64,000 nucleotides of DNA from Acidobacteriota bacterium. GTDB lineage: Bacteria > Acidobacteriota > Blastocatellia > Pyrinomonadales > Pyrinomonadaceae. The stretch spans positions 1 to 64,000 of the forward strand of contig JAIVJI010000069.1 in NCBI GenBank assembly GCA_020200135.1, in the 5' to 3' direction. The notes under the pieces are model-generated. The model was not told the DNA's origin and searched no databases. It was given only the letters and a program-made list of their open reading frames with translations. Shown one piece after another: positions 51,996 through 60,220 of this stretch. The translations under genes were made by a program, and so were the position numbers. Position 1 is the stretch's first letter. Each line of letters starts with the position of its first letter.

Positions 51996-52649
51996 TATCG
52001 GGTGGCTGCCGCCGCGGCTGTGGTCGTAGGTCTGCTGGTAGAGCCGCCGGTCGTTGTGGTAGAGGACGATGTGCTCGCCCTCGTAGCGCGCGACGTTGGC
52101 GACGCGGCCGAAGTCGCGCTCGTGCTCGGCGATGAGGAACGCGCCCGGCTCCATCGAGAGCACCATCCCGGCGGCGAAGACGTAGCCGCCCTTGTCGTAG
52201 ACGCTCCCCCTGTACTGCGCCGCGCCCACCGCGATGTCGGGCGAGTACGCGCCCGAAGAGTCGCGCTGGCGGTCGGGGCGGCCGATGAAGACCGTGTAGT
52301 CAGAGTAGTTCAGGCGCTGCCTGTACCCGCGCCTTTGCGCGACCGCGAAAAGCTCCGCGAGCCCGCCGTCGATGGCGCGCAGCGTCGCCGGGATCGGCCG
52401 GCCCACCGAGTAGACGCGCACGCCGCGCTGCGAAAGCGTCTCGAACTGGAAGCGGTCGCCCGCGACGCGCTCGGCCTGCGCGATGAGCCGCGGGTCGGCG
52501 CCACGCGTCCGCGCGGTCGGCTGGACGACGGGGGCGCGCCGCCGCCACTGCGCCCGCGCCTCGCCCGCGAGCGGCGAGAGCGGCGACATGAGCGCGCCGC
52601 CAAGCACGAGCGTATAAATACCTGCCCTCAGAATTCTTCCCTTCACCAC
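51987..52649 (-). CDS. Exported protein of unknown function
   Basis: The 220-aa product has a signal peptide (GIYTLVLGGALMSPLSPLAGEARAQ) and a mature part with mixed alpha/beta features (RFQFETLSQRGVRVYSVGRP, LNYSDYTVFIGRPDRQRDSSG, YVFAAGMVLSMEPGAFLIAEHERDFGRVAN). I recognise no family. It starts with GTG at 52649 after GAGGGGG. Its last residues, IIQ and stop, are encoded by heptamers of the class B repeat. It is convergent with the secretin-N protein gene. Confidence 0.68.
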   Translation of the reverse strand: MVKGRILRAGIYTLVLGGALMSPLSPLAGEARAQWRRRAPVVQPTARTRGADPRLIAQAERVAGDRFQFETLSQRGVRVYSVGRPIPATLRAIDGGLAELFAVAQRRGYRQRLNYSDYTVFIGRPDRQRDSSGAYSPDIAVGAAQYRGSVYDKGGYVFAAGMVLSMEPGAFLIAEHERDFGRVANVARYEGEHIVLYHNDRRLYQQTYDHSRGGSHPIIQ

Positions 52650-52831
52650 TTTGTCCCCCTCGCGAAAAAGTTCAGGCGCGTCGGTCGGGGGGTTTCTTCA
52701 ACGCCTCCGACGGCGCGCCTGCTGTCTCTGACCCTTCCGCCTCGCGTAGCCGGGCCGCCTTCCGTCGCCCGCGTTGCGCCCCGCTCCGTTCGCCCCTCCG
52801 GGCGCCGTCGCGAAGCTCAACACGGGGAGCC

Positions 52832-53050
52832 TCAGGGCTTTCCCCCCTTTTTGTCGCCCCCGCCCTTGTTGCCGTTGTCGTTGCCGCCGCGCGGAGGGGG
52901 AGGGGTCTCCTTCGGGGGCCTGGGAACGTCCTGCTTCTCCTTCGGCGGCGGGGGCGGCTTCTGCTCCTTCTGCGGCTCGCCCGCCATCGCGCCGACGGCG
53001 AGCACGCAGGAAGCTAAGACCGTGATGATGAACTGCTTGAAAAACTTCAT
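52832..53050 (-). CDS. Small Pro-rich secreted protein
   Basis: The 72-aa protein has a signal peptide (FFKQFIITVLASCVLAVGAMAG) and a Pro/Lys/Gly-rich mature tail (PPPPPKEKQDVPRPPKETPP, GGNDNGNKGGGDKKGG) that should be disordered. ATG 53050 is chosen over the longer ORF-track frame because the signal peptide must be N-terminal; GAGGAGG is 14 nt upstream. No function assigned. Operator-like repeats stand about 150 bp upstream. Confidence 0.6.
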   Translation of the reverse strand: MKFFKQFIITVLASCVLAVGAMAGEPQKEQKPPPPPKEKQDVPRPPKETPPPPRGGNDNGNKGGGDKKGGKP

Positions 53051-53201
53051 GGTTCTAACCTTTGCCTCCTCATGTACGTCCGTTCGCGCACGGGAGGGAG
53101 GAGGAGAGACGCGCGAGTCTCGCCCGCTCAAGTTTGCAAGGCCAGTGCCACGCCCTGCCGCGCCGTTCTTTCAAGCCTTTGGGTGGCTGAATTTAGGCCC
53201 C

Positions 53202-53242
53202 TCGCACCGTATCGTCGGGGGTCGCACCGTATCGTGTACGGT
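53202..53242 (-). promoter_or_regulatory. Direct/inverted repeat operator-like site
   Basis: TCGCACCGTATCGT occurs twice (53202 and 53222), exactly 20 bp or about two helical turns apart. The second copy forms a dyad ACCGTA-N5-TACGGT (53226-53242). The only gene downstream in the minus direction is the Pro-rich protein at 53050. The rest of 53051-53283 is plain. Confidence 0.45.
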
Positions 53243-53283
53243 ATGGGTGCGCCGCCCGCCATTCAATGTCTTCCGACGACTTT

Positions 53284-55527
53284 CTAACGCCTTACGACGA
53301 TTCTGGCGCTGCTCACGTTGCCGCTGCCGTCAATCGCGCGCAGGGAGATAGTGTGCTCGCCCGCGCCCGAGAGCGGCACGTCGAGCGCGTAGGACTCGCG
53401 CGGGCCGTCGGCGATGCCGTCCTCGGGGAAGACCGCGCGCCACTCGCCGCTGTCCACCGAGACGTCTGCGCGGCGGAGCCGTCCGCTCGCGTCCTCGACG
53501 GTGAAGCGGACTCGCGCGCGTCCGTCCGCCCCGGCCTGCGGCTCGCCCGCCGCGCGCACGACGGGCGGCGTGCTGTCCACCTCGACGGGTTCGCTCACGC
53601 GCTCGCCCACGAGCGCCTGCCCCAGAGAGTTCTCGGGCGCGTCCGATGCGACGACCTTGAAGACGTAGCGCCCGTCGCCGAGCGTCGCGCCGTCGATGGA
53701 GAAGAAGTTGTCGCGCAGGTTCTCCCTGAGCAGGCGGAAGGTGCCCTCGCCCACGGGGCGGTAGAAGACCGAGTAGAGCAACTGGTCGCCGTTGCGGTCT
53801 TCGGCCTGCCACTGCAGCGAGACGGCGCCGCGCTGGAACAGGCGGCGGGGCGGTATCTGCGGCTGCGGCCCGATGAGCGCCGGGTCGATGCCCGAAGCCT
53901 CGATGTTCGGGTCCACCGGCACCTGCATCGCCGGCTGGAGCGCGATGCCGACGGGCAGCGGTTGAATCTGCAAGACCTCGGGCGCGACGTTGCGCGGCAG
54001 GTACGAGACGCTGACGCCCTCGACGCGCGCGTCCGCCCCCCCGGCCGCGCGCAGCACCGCGCGCCACTGTATGAAGCGCGCGCGCGGGCTCGCGACGCCC
54101 GCGCCGGCCGGGTCGCGGTAGGGCGCGCTCCAGTCGCTCCAGGTCATGTCGGGGCGCTCGGTGTTGCCGGTGCGCGTCTGCAACTCGACCTGCCCGCGCC
54201 CGCGCCACCAGACGCGCCCCCACGAGGCGACGAACTTCGCGTCGCGCACGGGCGACTCGTAAGTCCCCTCGGCCTGCGCCTCGCCGCCGAGCCGGAAGAG
54301 CTTGCCCTGATTCGACGAGGCCGCGAACACGTCCGAGCCGCGGACGACGAACGAGGAGATTTGGTCCTCGCTCGACTGCAGGAGCAGCGTGTCGCGCCCG
54401 TCGTCCGTGACCGAGTAGATGCGCCCCTTGTCGCTCGTGCCGACGAGCACGCCGGCGCGCCCCGGCGCGGCGGCGACCGAGAAGGCCGTCACCGTCTGCG
54501 AACTCCACAGAACGTCCGAGCCGCCGTCGGGCATGATGCGGAAGACGGCGCTGCGCGCGCCGTTCAACTCGTTGCGGCTGCGCGCGGGCGTCTGCGGCTG
54601 AGCGCCGAAGGCGACGGCCTGGGCGCCGCTCCCGTCGTCGGTCGTCACCGTGCCCGTCACCGTCCCGCCGGAGGTCGAGGCGCTCACGCTCTGCGTCGTG
54701 ACGCTGGCCGTGGACGCGGACGGCCGCGTCCCCGTCGCCGCGTCGCCGAGCGCGAGCGCGTAGATCGAGCCGTCGGCCGCCAGCGAGAGCGCGTGTATCT
54801 CGCGCAGCGGCGAGTCGAAGAGCGCGAACGCCTTGCCCTCGGGCGAGACGCGCAGGACGATCCCGCCCGGGTCGGTGCCCGCGATGAGGTTCCCCGCGCG
54901 GTCGGCCGCGAGCGAGATGACGTGCGTCTCGTTCGTGTCGATGAGGAGCGAGGTCTCCGGCTTAGAGGCGGCCGCGCGCACGCGGTAGAGGCGGCCCGTG
55001 TCGCCCGTGCCGACGGCGAGCGAGCCGTCGCCCATCAGCGCCAGCGACCAGATGTACTTGTCCGGCGGGTCGAAGTAGACCTCGGCACGCCCGTCCGAGG
55101 TCACGCGGTAGACCTTGCCCTCGGGCGACGTGCCGGCGTAGAGCGCGCCGTCGCGGCCCACGACGAGCGCCGTCACGTCCAGCTCGGCCGCGTCGTAGAG
55201 CAGCGCCCCGCGCCCGTCGGGGGCCACGCGGAAGATGCGCCCGTCGTGCCCCGTGCCGAGGTAGACGTTCCCCGCTGAGTCGGCCGCGCTCGACCAGACG
55301 AAAGCCTGCTCGGTGTCGAAGACCTGCGTGAAGCGCGGCGCGAGCATGAGCGCGCCCGTGTCCGTGACCGAGACGCCGCGCGACTCGCCGTTGAGCATCT
55401 CGGCGCGCGTGTCGGTCTCCCACAGGACGGGGCCGCCGGCGCGCGCGCCGAGGGCGAAGAGAAGGACTGCCGCTGTCGAGAGGATGAAGGGTCGAAGGGT
55501 ACGAAGGGGCATACGTCTGTTATTCAT
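53284..55527 (-). CDS. Exported beta-propeller protein with C-terminal Ig-like domain
   Basis: This 747-aa protein has a signal peptide (LRPFILSTAAVLLFALGARAG) and a series of beta-propeller blades (NVYLGTGHDGRIFRVAPDGRG, GALYAGTSPEGKVYRVTSDGR, SLAVGTGDTGRLYRVRA, NLIAGTDPGGIVLRVSPEGK), the repeat type of two-component-regulator or streptogramin-lyase-like propellers. The C-terminal ~200 residues have Ig/fibronectin-like strands (YVFKVVASDAPENSLGQALVGERVSEPVEVDSTPP onwards). It is probably periplasmic or extracellular; the partner is unknown. The ATG at 55527 is moderately sure, since no ribosome site stands before it or before the ATG at 55512. Confidence 0.78.
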   Translation of the reverse strand: MNNRRMPLRTLRPFILSTAAVLLFALGARAGGPVLWETDTRAEMLNGESRGVSVTDTGALMLAPRFTQVFDTEQAFVWSSAADSAGNVYLGTGHDGRIFRVAPDGRGALLYDAAELDVTALVVGRDGALYAGTSPEGKVYRVTSDGRAEVYFDPPDKYIWSLALMGDGSLAVGTGDTGRLYRVRAAASKPETSLLIDTNETHVISLAADRAGNLIAGTDPGGIVLRVSPEGKAFALFDSPLREIHALSLAADGSIYALALGDAATGTRPSASTASVTTQSVSASTSGGTVTGTVTTDDGSGAQAVAFGAQPQTPARSRNELNGARSAVFRIMPDGGSDVLWSSQTVTAFSVAAAPGRAGVLVGTSDKGRIYSVTDDGRDTLLLQSSEDQISSFVVRGSDVFAASSNQGKLFRLGGEAQAEGTYESPVRDAKFVASWGRVWWRGRGQVELQTRTGNTERPDMTWSDWSAPYRDPAGAGVASPRARFIQWRAVLRAAGGADARVEGVSVSYLPRNVAPEVLQIQPLPVGIALQPAMQVPVDPNIEASGIDPALIGPQPQIPPRRLFQRGAVSLQWQAEDRNGDQLLYSVFYRPVGEGTFRLLRENLRDNFFSIDGATLGDGRYVFKVVASDAPENSLGQALVGERVSEPVEVDSTPPVVRAAGEPQAGADGRARVRFTVEDASGRLRRADVSVDSGEWRAVFPEDGIADGPRESYALDVPLSGAGEHTISLRAIDGSGNVSSARIVVRR

Positions 55528-55636
55528 GAAGTGCAGAGATTCGTTTTCAATGTGGCGACGGGGCGGCGCTCGTTCGCATCCGCCCCCATGAATCATAACC
55601 CGAAAGCCCCGCCCGCGAAACCAGGAAGCAAGCCGG

Positions 55637-56653
55637 CTAGGTGCCCACGTAACGCGCGTAGACCGAGCGCGCCGTCGCCGGGTCGTCCGTCCCGCGCACG
55701 ATGGCGCGCGCGTCGCGGAAGACCGTCAGCTCGTAGCCGCCCGCGCGCAGCCGCACCAGGTACTCGTTCGACTTGACCTCGCCGGCCGCGCGCAGACGCG
55801 CCGCCAGAGCTTTGAGGTCGAGCGACACGGCCCCGCGCGGCGAGACCTGCACCGCGTCGCGACCGCACAGCACGGTCGCCACGTCGCCCGCCTCCGCCTC
55901 CAGACTCTCGTAACGTCCGAGCGCGCACGCGGGGCAGTCCGCCGCGCGCGCGCCCGCGGAGATGCGCCGCCACTCGTTGCGCCACACGTCGAACTGCATC
56001 AGCCCGCCGTGCAGACTCTCCGTCCGCCCGGTCAGAAGCTTCAGGGCCTCGGCGACCTGCACCGCCGCGACGATTGAGATGATGGGCATGATGACGCCCG
56101 CCGTGTCGCACGTCGGGGCGGAGCCCGCGGCCGGAATTTCGGGGAAGACGCAGCGCAGGCACGGCGTGACGCGCGGCCTGACGGTCAGGGTCACGCCGTA
56201 GCCCCCGACCGCCGCGCCGTAGACCCACGCGACGCCCCGCTTGACGCACGCGTCGTTGACGAGGAAGCGCGTGGCGAAGTTGTCGGTGCCGTCGAGCACC
56301 ACGTCGCAGCCCTCGACCAGCCGCTCGACGTTCGACTGGTTGACGTCGGCGACCTCGGCCTCGCACTCGACCTCGGAATTGATCTCCGCGACCCGGCGCG
56401 CGGCCGCGACCGCCTTGGGCGTGCGCTCGCGCGCGTCGCGCTCGGTGAACATCGTCTGCCTTTGCAGGTTCGACTCCTCGACGAAATCGCGGTCGACGAC
56501 CCGCAGCCTCCCCACGCCGGCGCGCGCCAGCATCTCGACGTGCGCCGACCCGAGCGCGCCGCACCCGACGACCAGCGCGCGCGACGCGCGGAGGCGCCGC
56601 TGCCCCTCCTCGCCGATGCCCTCGAACAGAATCTGCCTGCTGTAACGTTCCAT
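55637..56653 (-). CDS. ThiF/MoeB-family adenylyltransferase
   Basis: This 338-aa E1-like enzyme adenylates the C-terminus of a sulfur-carrier protein (ThiS or MoaD type). Motifs: RYSRQILFEGIGEEGQRRL, the nucleotide-binding VVGCGALGSAHVEMLARAGVG, VVDRDFVEESNLQRQTMF with the catalytic arginine, DGTDNFATRFLVND, and zinc ligands in CLRCVF and CPAC. No rhodanese domain is fused; the last ~90 residues are divergent. Its start ATG directly follows the stop of the AroD-AroE gene (TGAATG), so the two are coupled. Whether it serves thiamine or molybdopterin cannot be read, though thiL elsewhere in the window shows thiamine metabolism is present. Confidence 0.88.
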   Translation of the reverse strand: MERYSRQILFEGIGEEGQRRLRASRALVVGCGALGSAHVEMLARAGVGRLRVVDRDFVEESNLQRQTMFTERDARERTPKAVAAARRVAEINSEVECEAEVADVNQSNVERLVEGCDVVLDGTDNFATRFLVNDACVKRGVAWVYGAAVGGYGVTLTVRPRVTPCLRCVFPEIPAAGSAPTCDTAGVIMPIISIVAAVQVAEALKLLTGRTESLHGGLMQFDVWRNEWRRISAGARAADCPACALGRYESLEAEAGDVATVLCGRDAVQVSPRGAVSLDLKALAARLRAAGEVKSNEYLVRLRAGGYELTVFRDARAIVRGTDDPATARSVYARYVGT

Positions 56654-58216
56654 TCACTGACCCGACAACTTCTTCTCAGCCGCCGCGAGCATCACGCCGG
56701 GCGGCGGCTCGCGCCCCGTCCAGAGGCGGGACTGCTCTTCGGCCTGCGCGACGAGCATCCCCAATCCGCCGACCGTGCGGCAGCCGGCCGCGCGCGCCTC
56801 GCGCAGAAAGCGCGTCTCGGCGGGGTTGTAGACGAGGTCGTAGGCGACGCGCACGCCGCGCAGTTGTTCGGTGAGCGCGGGCGTCTCCGCTTCCCGCGAG
56901 CCGCGCGTCCCGAGCGGCGTGGCGTTGACGATGACCTCGAAGCGGCCGAAGCGCGCGCCTTCGAGCGTGCCCCACTCGACCCCGAACGCCTCCGCGACTT
57001 CGCGCGCCCGCGCGGGGTCACGCGCAAAGACCGTCGCCGACGCGCCGCCCTCGCCGAGCGCACACAGCAGCGCGCGAGCCGCGCCGCCCGCGCCGATGAC
57101 CGCCACGCTCGCGCCGCGCAACTCGACCAGCCCCTCCAGCGGGAAGACCGACGCGGCGGCGTCCGTGTTGAAGCCTTCCAGCCCGCGCCCCTCAGTGACG
57201 ACCACGGTGTTGACCGCGCCGACGCGCGAGGCGTTCTCCGCCACGCGGTCGAGGTGCGGGATGACGGCCTGCTTGTGCGGCGCGGTGACGCTGAAGCCGC
57301 GCAGGTTCCAGCCCAGCTCGCGTGTGCGCGGATCGGCCATGCGCCGCATGAACCCCGGCAGGTCTGTGACCTCGAAGGGCAAGTAGACGGCGTCGAGACC
57401 CGTGGCCGCGAACGCCGCGTTGTGCATGTGCGGCGAGAGCGAGTGGCCGACGGGCGAGCCGACGAGCCCCGTGACGAGCGTGCGCGGGTTGATTTCGCCT
57501 ACGCGGTATACTTCACGCAGCTCGCGCGCCGTAATCTGACCGGGCGCGGTCGCCTGCGAAGCGTCGAGCGACGCGTAGGTGAGGAACGCGCCGAAGGCCG
57601 GCGCCAGCACGCGCGTCATGAACCCCGCCTCGCCCATCGAGACCGCGATGCATTCGCGCCCCTCGCGCCGACCGCGCTCGCACAGACGCAGGACCTCGAC
57701 GCAGTCCGTCACGGAGTTTGCCTTCGTCGCGACCTTCAGGATTTCGGCGGGCGTGCGCGCCATCCGGCCGAACAGTTCTTCGAGCCCGGCGGGCGTCCCC
57801 CGGAAGTCGTGGTGTGAGCAGATGACGCGGAACCTCTCGAAGAGTTCGCCGAGCGATGCGGCGTGCGGCGACTCAAGCAGGTCGAGTTCGAGGTCAACGA
57901 AGTCGCGCTCACGCCCGCCGACGTCGCGCAGCGCTTCGGGCAGTTCGCGCCAGAAGTCCGCGCGCTCCCCGAGGCTCACGTCGCGGCCGCCGCCCTGCTC
58001 GCGCGGGCGGTAGGTGATGATGAAGGGCGGCCGCGTCTCGCCGAGCAGAGCGCCCAGCAGACCGCGCGCGGGGGCGAGCTGGTCCGCGTCCAGACAGTCG
58101 AGCCGCAGCTCGACCACGTCCGCCAGCTCGGCGGCGCGTGTGACCGACGCGCGCAGCTCGTCCGCGCGCCGCACGCAGACGGGGACGCAGACGCGTGCCT
58201 GGTTCGTCTCTCTCAT
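56654..58216 (-). CDS. aroDE: Bifunctional 3-dehydroquinate dehydratase (type I)/shikimate dehydrogenase
   Basis: This 520-aa fusion catalyses two shikimate-pathway steps. Residues ~1-235 form a type I dehydroquinase, with the Schiff-base lysine in EILKVATKANSV and the catalytic histidine in VICSHHDFRGTP. Residues ~240-520 form shikimate dehydrogenase: GLVGSPVGHSLSPHMHNAAF, the catalytic lysine in GFSVTAPHKQAVIPHLD, GFNTDAAAS with Asp, and the NADP site VAVIGAGGAARALLCAL. Such AroD-AroE fusions are known from plants, chlamydiae and several other bacteria. It lies directly upstream of the ThiF-like gene with a TGAATG junction. ATG 58216 is preceded by AAGGTG. Confidence 0.93.
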   Translation of the reverse strand: MRETNQARVCVPVCVRRADELRASVTRAAELADVVELRLDCLDADQLAPARGLLGALLGETRPPFIITYRPREQGGGRDVSLGERADFWRELPEALRDVGGRERDFVDLELDLLESPHAASLGELFERFRVICSHHDFRGTPAGLEELFGRMARTPAEILKVATKANSVTDCVEVLRLCERGRREGRECIAVSMGEAGFMTRVLAPAFGAFLTYASLDASQATAPGQITARELREVYRVGEINPRTLVTGLVGSPVGHSLSPHMHNAAFAATGLDAVYLPFEVTDLPGFMRRMADPRTRELGWNLRGFSVTAPHKQAVIPHLDRVAENASRVGAVNTVVVTEGRGLEGFNTDAAASVFPLEGLVELRGASVAVIGAGGAARALLCALGEGGASATVFARDPARAREVAEAFGVEWGTLEGARFGRFEVIVNATPLGTRGSREAETPALTEQLRGVRVAYDLVYNPAETRFLREARAAGCRTVGGLGMLVAQAEEQSRLWTGREPPPGVMLAAAEKKLSGQ

Positions 58217-58286
58217 CACGAGAACACCTTTTGGAGACTATACACCGCGCGGGTCGCGCGGGGCATGGGCGCCTCTGACGGCGGCT

Positions 58287-58823
58287 TCAGACGTCGCGGC
58301 GTTCGCGTTCAACGGGGACGGCGAGGTGGCGCGTGGTGGCTTCGGTGACGCTCGGGGGCGGAATCATCTCGCCCGTGTCGGCCGGCGAGAGCGAGCCGAC
58401 CGTGCGCGGCGGCGCGACCGAAGTTTGCGGCGGCGCGTACGCGAGCGGGGCCGTCGGCTGAGACCGGTTCTTCGCTTCCATGCCGAGACGCAGGTAGGTG
58501 GAGACGCCGTCGCCGAGCAGCCCGGCCGCCGGCAGGAACATCCAGAACCACCAGATGTGGCCGGCCGGCGCCCACGTCTTGACCGCGAAGGCGATGAAGA
58601 AGAAGGCCACGCCCATGAAGAGGTGTCTGACCGCGCGCTCGATGCTCACCTCGTCGCGGCGCTCGCGCCGCCCCGGCCGCCCCGTCCGCGTGTCGTCCGC
58701 GGCCGACAGGCGCGAGGCGAGCTGACCCGTCATGACTTGCGGCAAGAGGCTGATGTCGGTGCCGCACGAACGGCAGAACTTCGCGTCCTCAAGATTTTGC
58801 GTCGCGCACTTCGGGCAGAACAT
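58287..58823 (-). CDS. Zinc-ribbon membrane protein
   Basis: The 178-aa protein starts with a zinc ribbon (MFCPKCATQNLEDAKFCRSC then G) of the type that begins many small bacterial regulatory membrane proteins. Two hydrophobic segments follow (AVRHLFMGVAFFFIAFAVKTW and IWWFWMFLPAAGLLGDGVSTYL), then a Pro/Ala-rich cytoplasmic or periplasmic tail. The role is unknown. GAGGAGG stands just upstream of the ATG. It is downstream of rlmB on the same strand but separated by a class C inverted repeat, which likely ends the rlmB transcript. Confidence 0.75.
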   Translation of the reverse strand: MFCPKCATQNLEDAKFCRSCGTDISLLPQVMTGQLASRLSAADDTRTGRPGRRERRDEVSIERAVRHLFMGVAFFFIAFAVKTWAPAGHIWWFWMFLPAAGLLGDGVSTYLRLGMEAKNRSQPTAPLAYAPPQTSVAPPRTVGSLSPADTGEMIPPPSVTEATTRHLAVPVERERRDV

Positions 58824-58844
58824 CCGTGAACCTCCTCAGAGAGT

Positions 58845-58938
58845 GTGAACCGTAAACCGTAAACCGTGACAAGAGCGTGAACCGTGACAAGATGAAGAAC
58901 GGTTTTTTCCTCGTCACGGTTTACGGTTTACGGTTCAC
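58845..58938. repeat. Inverted repeat of CGTRAAC heptamers (class C)
   Basis: 29-bp arms (58845-58873 and 58910-58938) pair with one mismatch and read GTGAACCGTAAACCGTAAAC plus CGTGACAAG; an extra partial copy (GCGTGAACCGTGACAAG) lies in the loop. The right arm overlaps the end of rlmB and supplies its stop codon. It is a sister of the element at 23517-23591. Confidence 0.92.
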
Positions 58939-60220
58939 GGCGTTTCGCGGTTCGCTGGCGGACTGCTTCGTAGAGCACGATGCCGGCGGCGACCGAGACG
59001 TTGAGCGATTCGATCTGCCCGCGCAGGGGGATGCTCACCAGCACGTCGCAGCGCTCGCGCACGAGGCGGCGCAACCCCTCGCCCTCGCCGCCCAGCAGCA
59101 GCGCGCACGGCTGCGCCCAGTCCCAGTCGGCGTATGAAGTCTCGGCCCCGGCCGCGGTGCCGACCGTCCAGATGCCGCGCCCCTTCAGCTCCTCGATGAG
59201 CCGGACGACGTTGGCCGCGCGCGCCACCGGCACGTATTCGAGCGCTCCCGCCGCCGCCTTCGCCACCGTCTCCGTCAGTCCCGACGCACGGCGCTCGGGG
59301 ACGAAGACGCCGTGCGCGCCCGCGCACTCGACGGTGCGGATGACCGCGCCGAGGTTGCGCGGGTCTTCGACGCCGTCGAGGACGACCGCGAGCGGCGGCT
59401 CATTGGTGCCGACGCGCGCCGCGAGCGCGTCGAGCAGGTCGTCCGTGTGCGTGTAGTGCGCGGCGGCGATGGTGGCGACAACGCCCTGATGGTTCGCGCC
59501 CGCCGCGAGGCGTTGCAGCTCCGCGCGCGGCACGCGCCGCACGGGGATGTCGGCGTAGCGCGCTATCTCAAGTATCTCGCGCAGGCGCGTCTCGTGCGCG
59601 CCCTCGGCGACGGTCAGACGCTCGACGGGCCGCGCCCCCGCACGCAGGGCTTCGAGCACGGGCTGCACGCCGAAGATGTGGGCGCCGTCGTCTTCCGACG
59701 GCGGCCGCCGCGCCGGTTCTACCGGCGGACGCCGTGCCGGCTCGCGCGATTCTCCTTCCAGGAACCGCCCCACGGGGGCGCGCTCGTCCCTCACGCCGAA
59801 AGCGCGCGCCACACGCTCGCCGGGCGATTCGACACCGCGCCGGTGCTCACCCTCACGACCCCTTTGCTCGTTCGCACGGCCCTGGTGCTCACCCGCACGG
59901 CTCCGGTGCGCGTTTTTCTCTTGCCGGTGCGCACTTTTATCCTGTTGGCGCGCGTCAACATGACGCCGTTGCGCATCCGCATCGACTCGGCGGGCTCCGA
60001 CATCGCGCCGGTTCGCGTCATTATCAAGCCGGTGCGCGTTTTTCTCGTCCCGGTGCGCGCCGATATTCTTATTGTCGTCGTCAATCCCGCGCCGGTGTGC
60101 GTCGGCCTGGCCCCGGCGCGCATGCGCGTCCTGTGTGCGCGGCGCGCGGCCGCGCGCGTGCTCGCCGCCGCCGCCCTCGCGCCGCCCCGGGCCGCGCCTG
60201 TTCCCGCCGTGGTGCTTCAT
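58928..60220 (-). CDS. rlmB: 23S rRNA (guanosine-2'-O-)-methyltransferase RlmB-like, with long repeat tail
   Basis: The C-terminal ~260 residues are a SpoU/TrmH-family 2'-O-ribose methyltransferase of the RlmB type: substrate-binding domain AHIFGVQPVLEALRAGARPVERL and NHQGVVATI, then the knotted SAM domain with LDGVEDPRNLGAVIRTVECAGAHGV, LLLGGEGEGLRRLVRERCDVLVSIPL and SLNVSVAAGIVLYE. The N-terminal ~170 residues are unusual: an Arg/Gly/His-rich segment containing fourteen consecutive heptapeptides of AHRxxxx type (residues 34-131), absent from ordinary RlmB. The ATG at 60220 overlaps the upstream gene's stop (ATGA), a coupled junction; the ORF-track start is longer but unlikely. The stop codon TAA lies inside a heptamer repeat. 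Confidence 0.88.
   Translation of the reverse strand: MKHHGGNRRGPGRREGGGGEHARGRAPRTQDAHARRGQADAHRRGIDDDNKNIGAHRDEKNAHRLDNDANRRDVGARRVDADAQRRHVDARQQDKSAHRQEKNAHRSRAGEHQGRANEQRGREGEHRRGVESPGERVARAFGVRDERAPVGRFLEGESREPARRPPVEPARRPPSEDDGAHIFGVQPVLEALRAGARPVERLTVAEGAHETRLREILEIARYADIPVRRVPRAELQRLAAGANHQGVVATIAAAHYTHTDDLLDALAARVGTNEPPLAVVLDGVEDPRNLGAVIRTVECAGAHGVFVPERRASGLTETVAKAAAGALEYVPVARAANVVRLIEELKGRGIWTVGTAAGAETSYADWDWAQPCALLLGGEGEGLRRLVRERCDVLVSIPLRGQIESLNVSVAAGIVLYEAVRQRTAKRREP
59828..60121 (-). repeat. Fourteen heptapeptide (21-bp) repeats in the RlmB N-terminus
   Basis: Residues 34-131 of RlmB divide exactly into seven-residue units, eight of which start with A: for example AHRDEKN, AHRLDND, ANRRDVG, ARRVDAD, AQRRHVD, ARQQDKS, AHRQEKN, AHRSRAG, then EHQGRAN, EQRGREG, EHRRGVE. 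The DNA period is 21 bp and copies have diverged. Confidence 0.85.
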
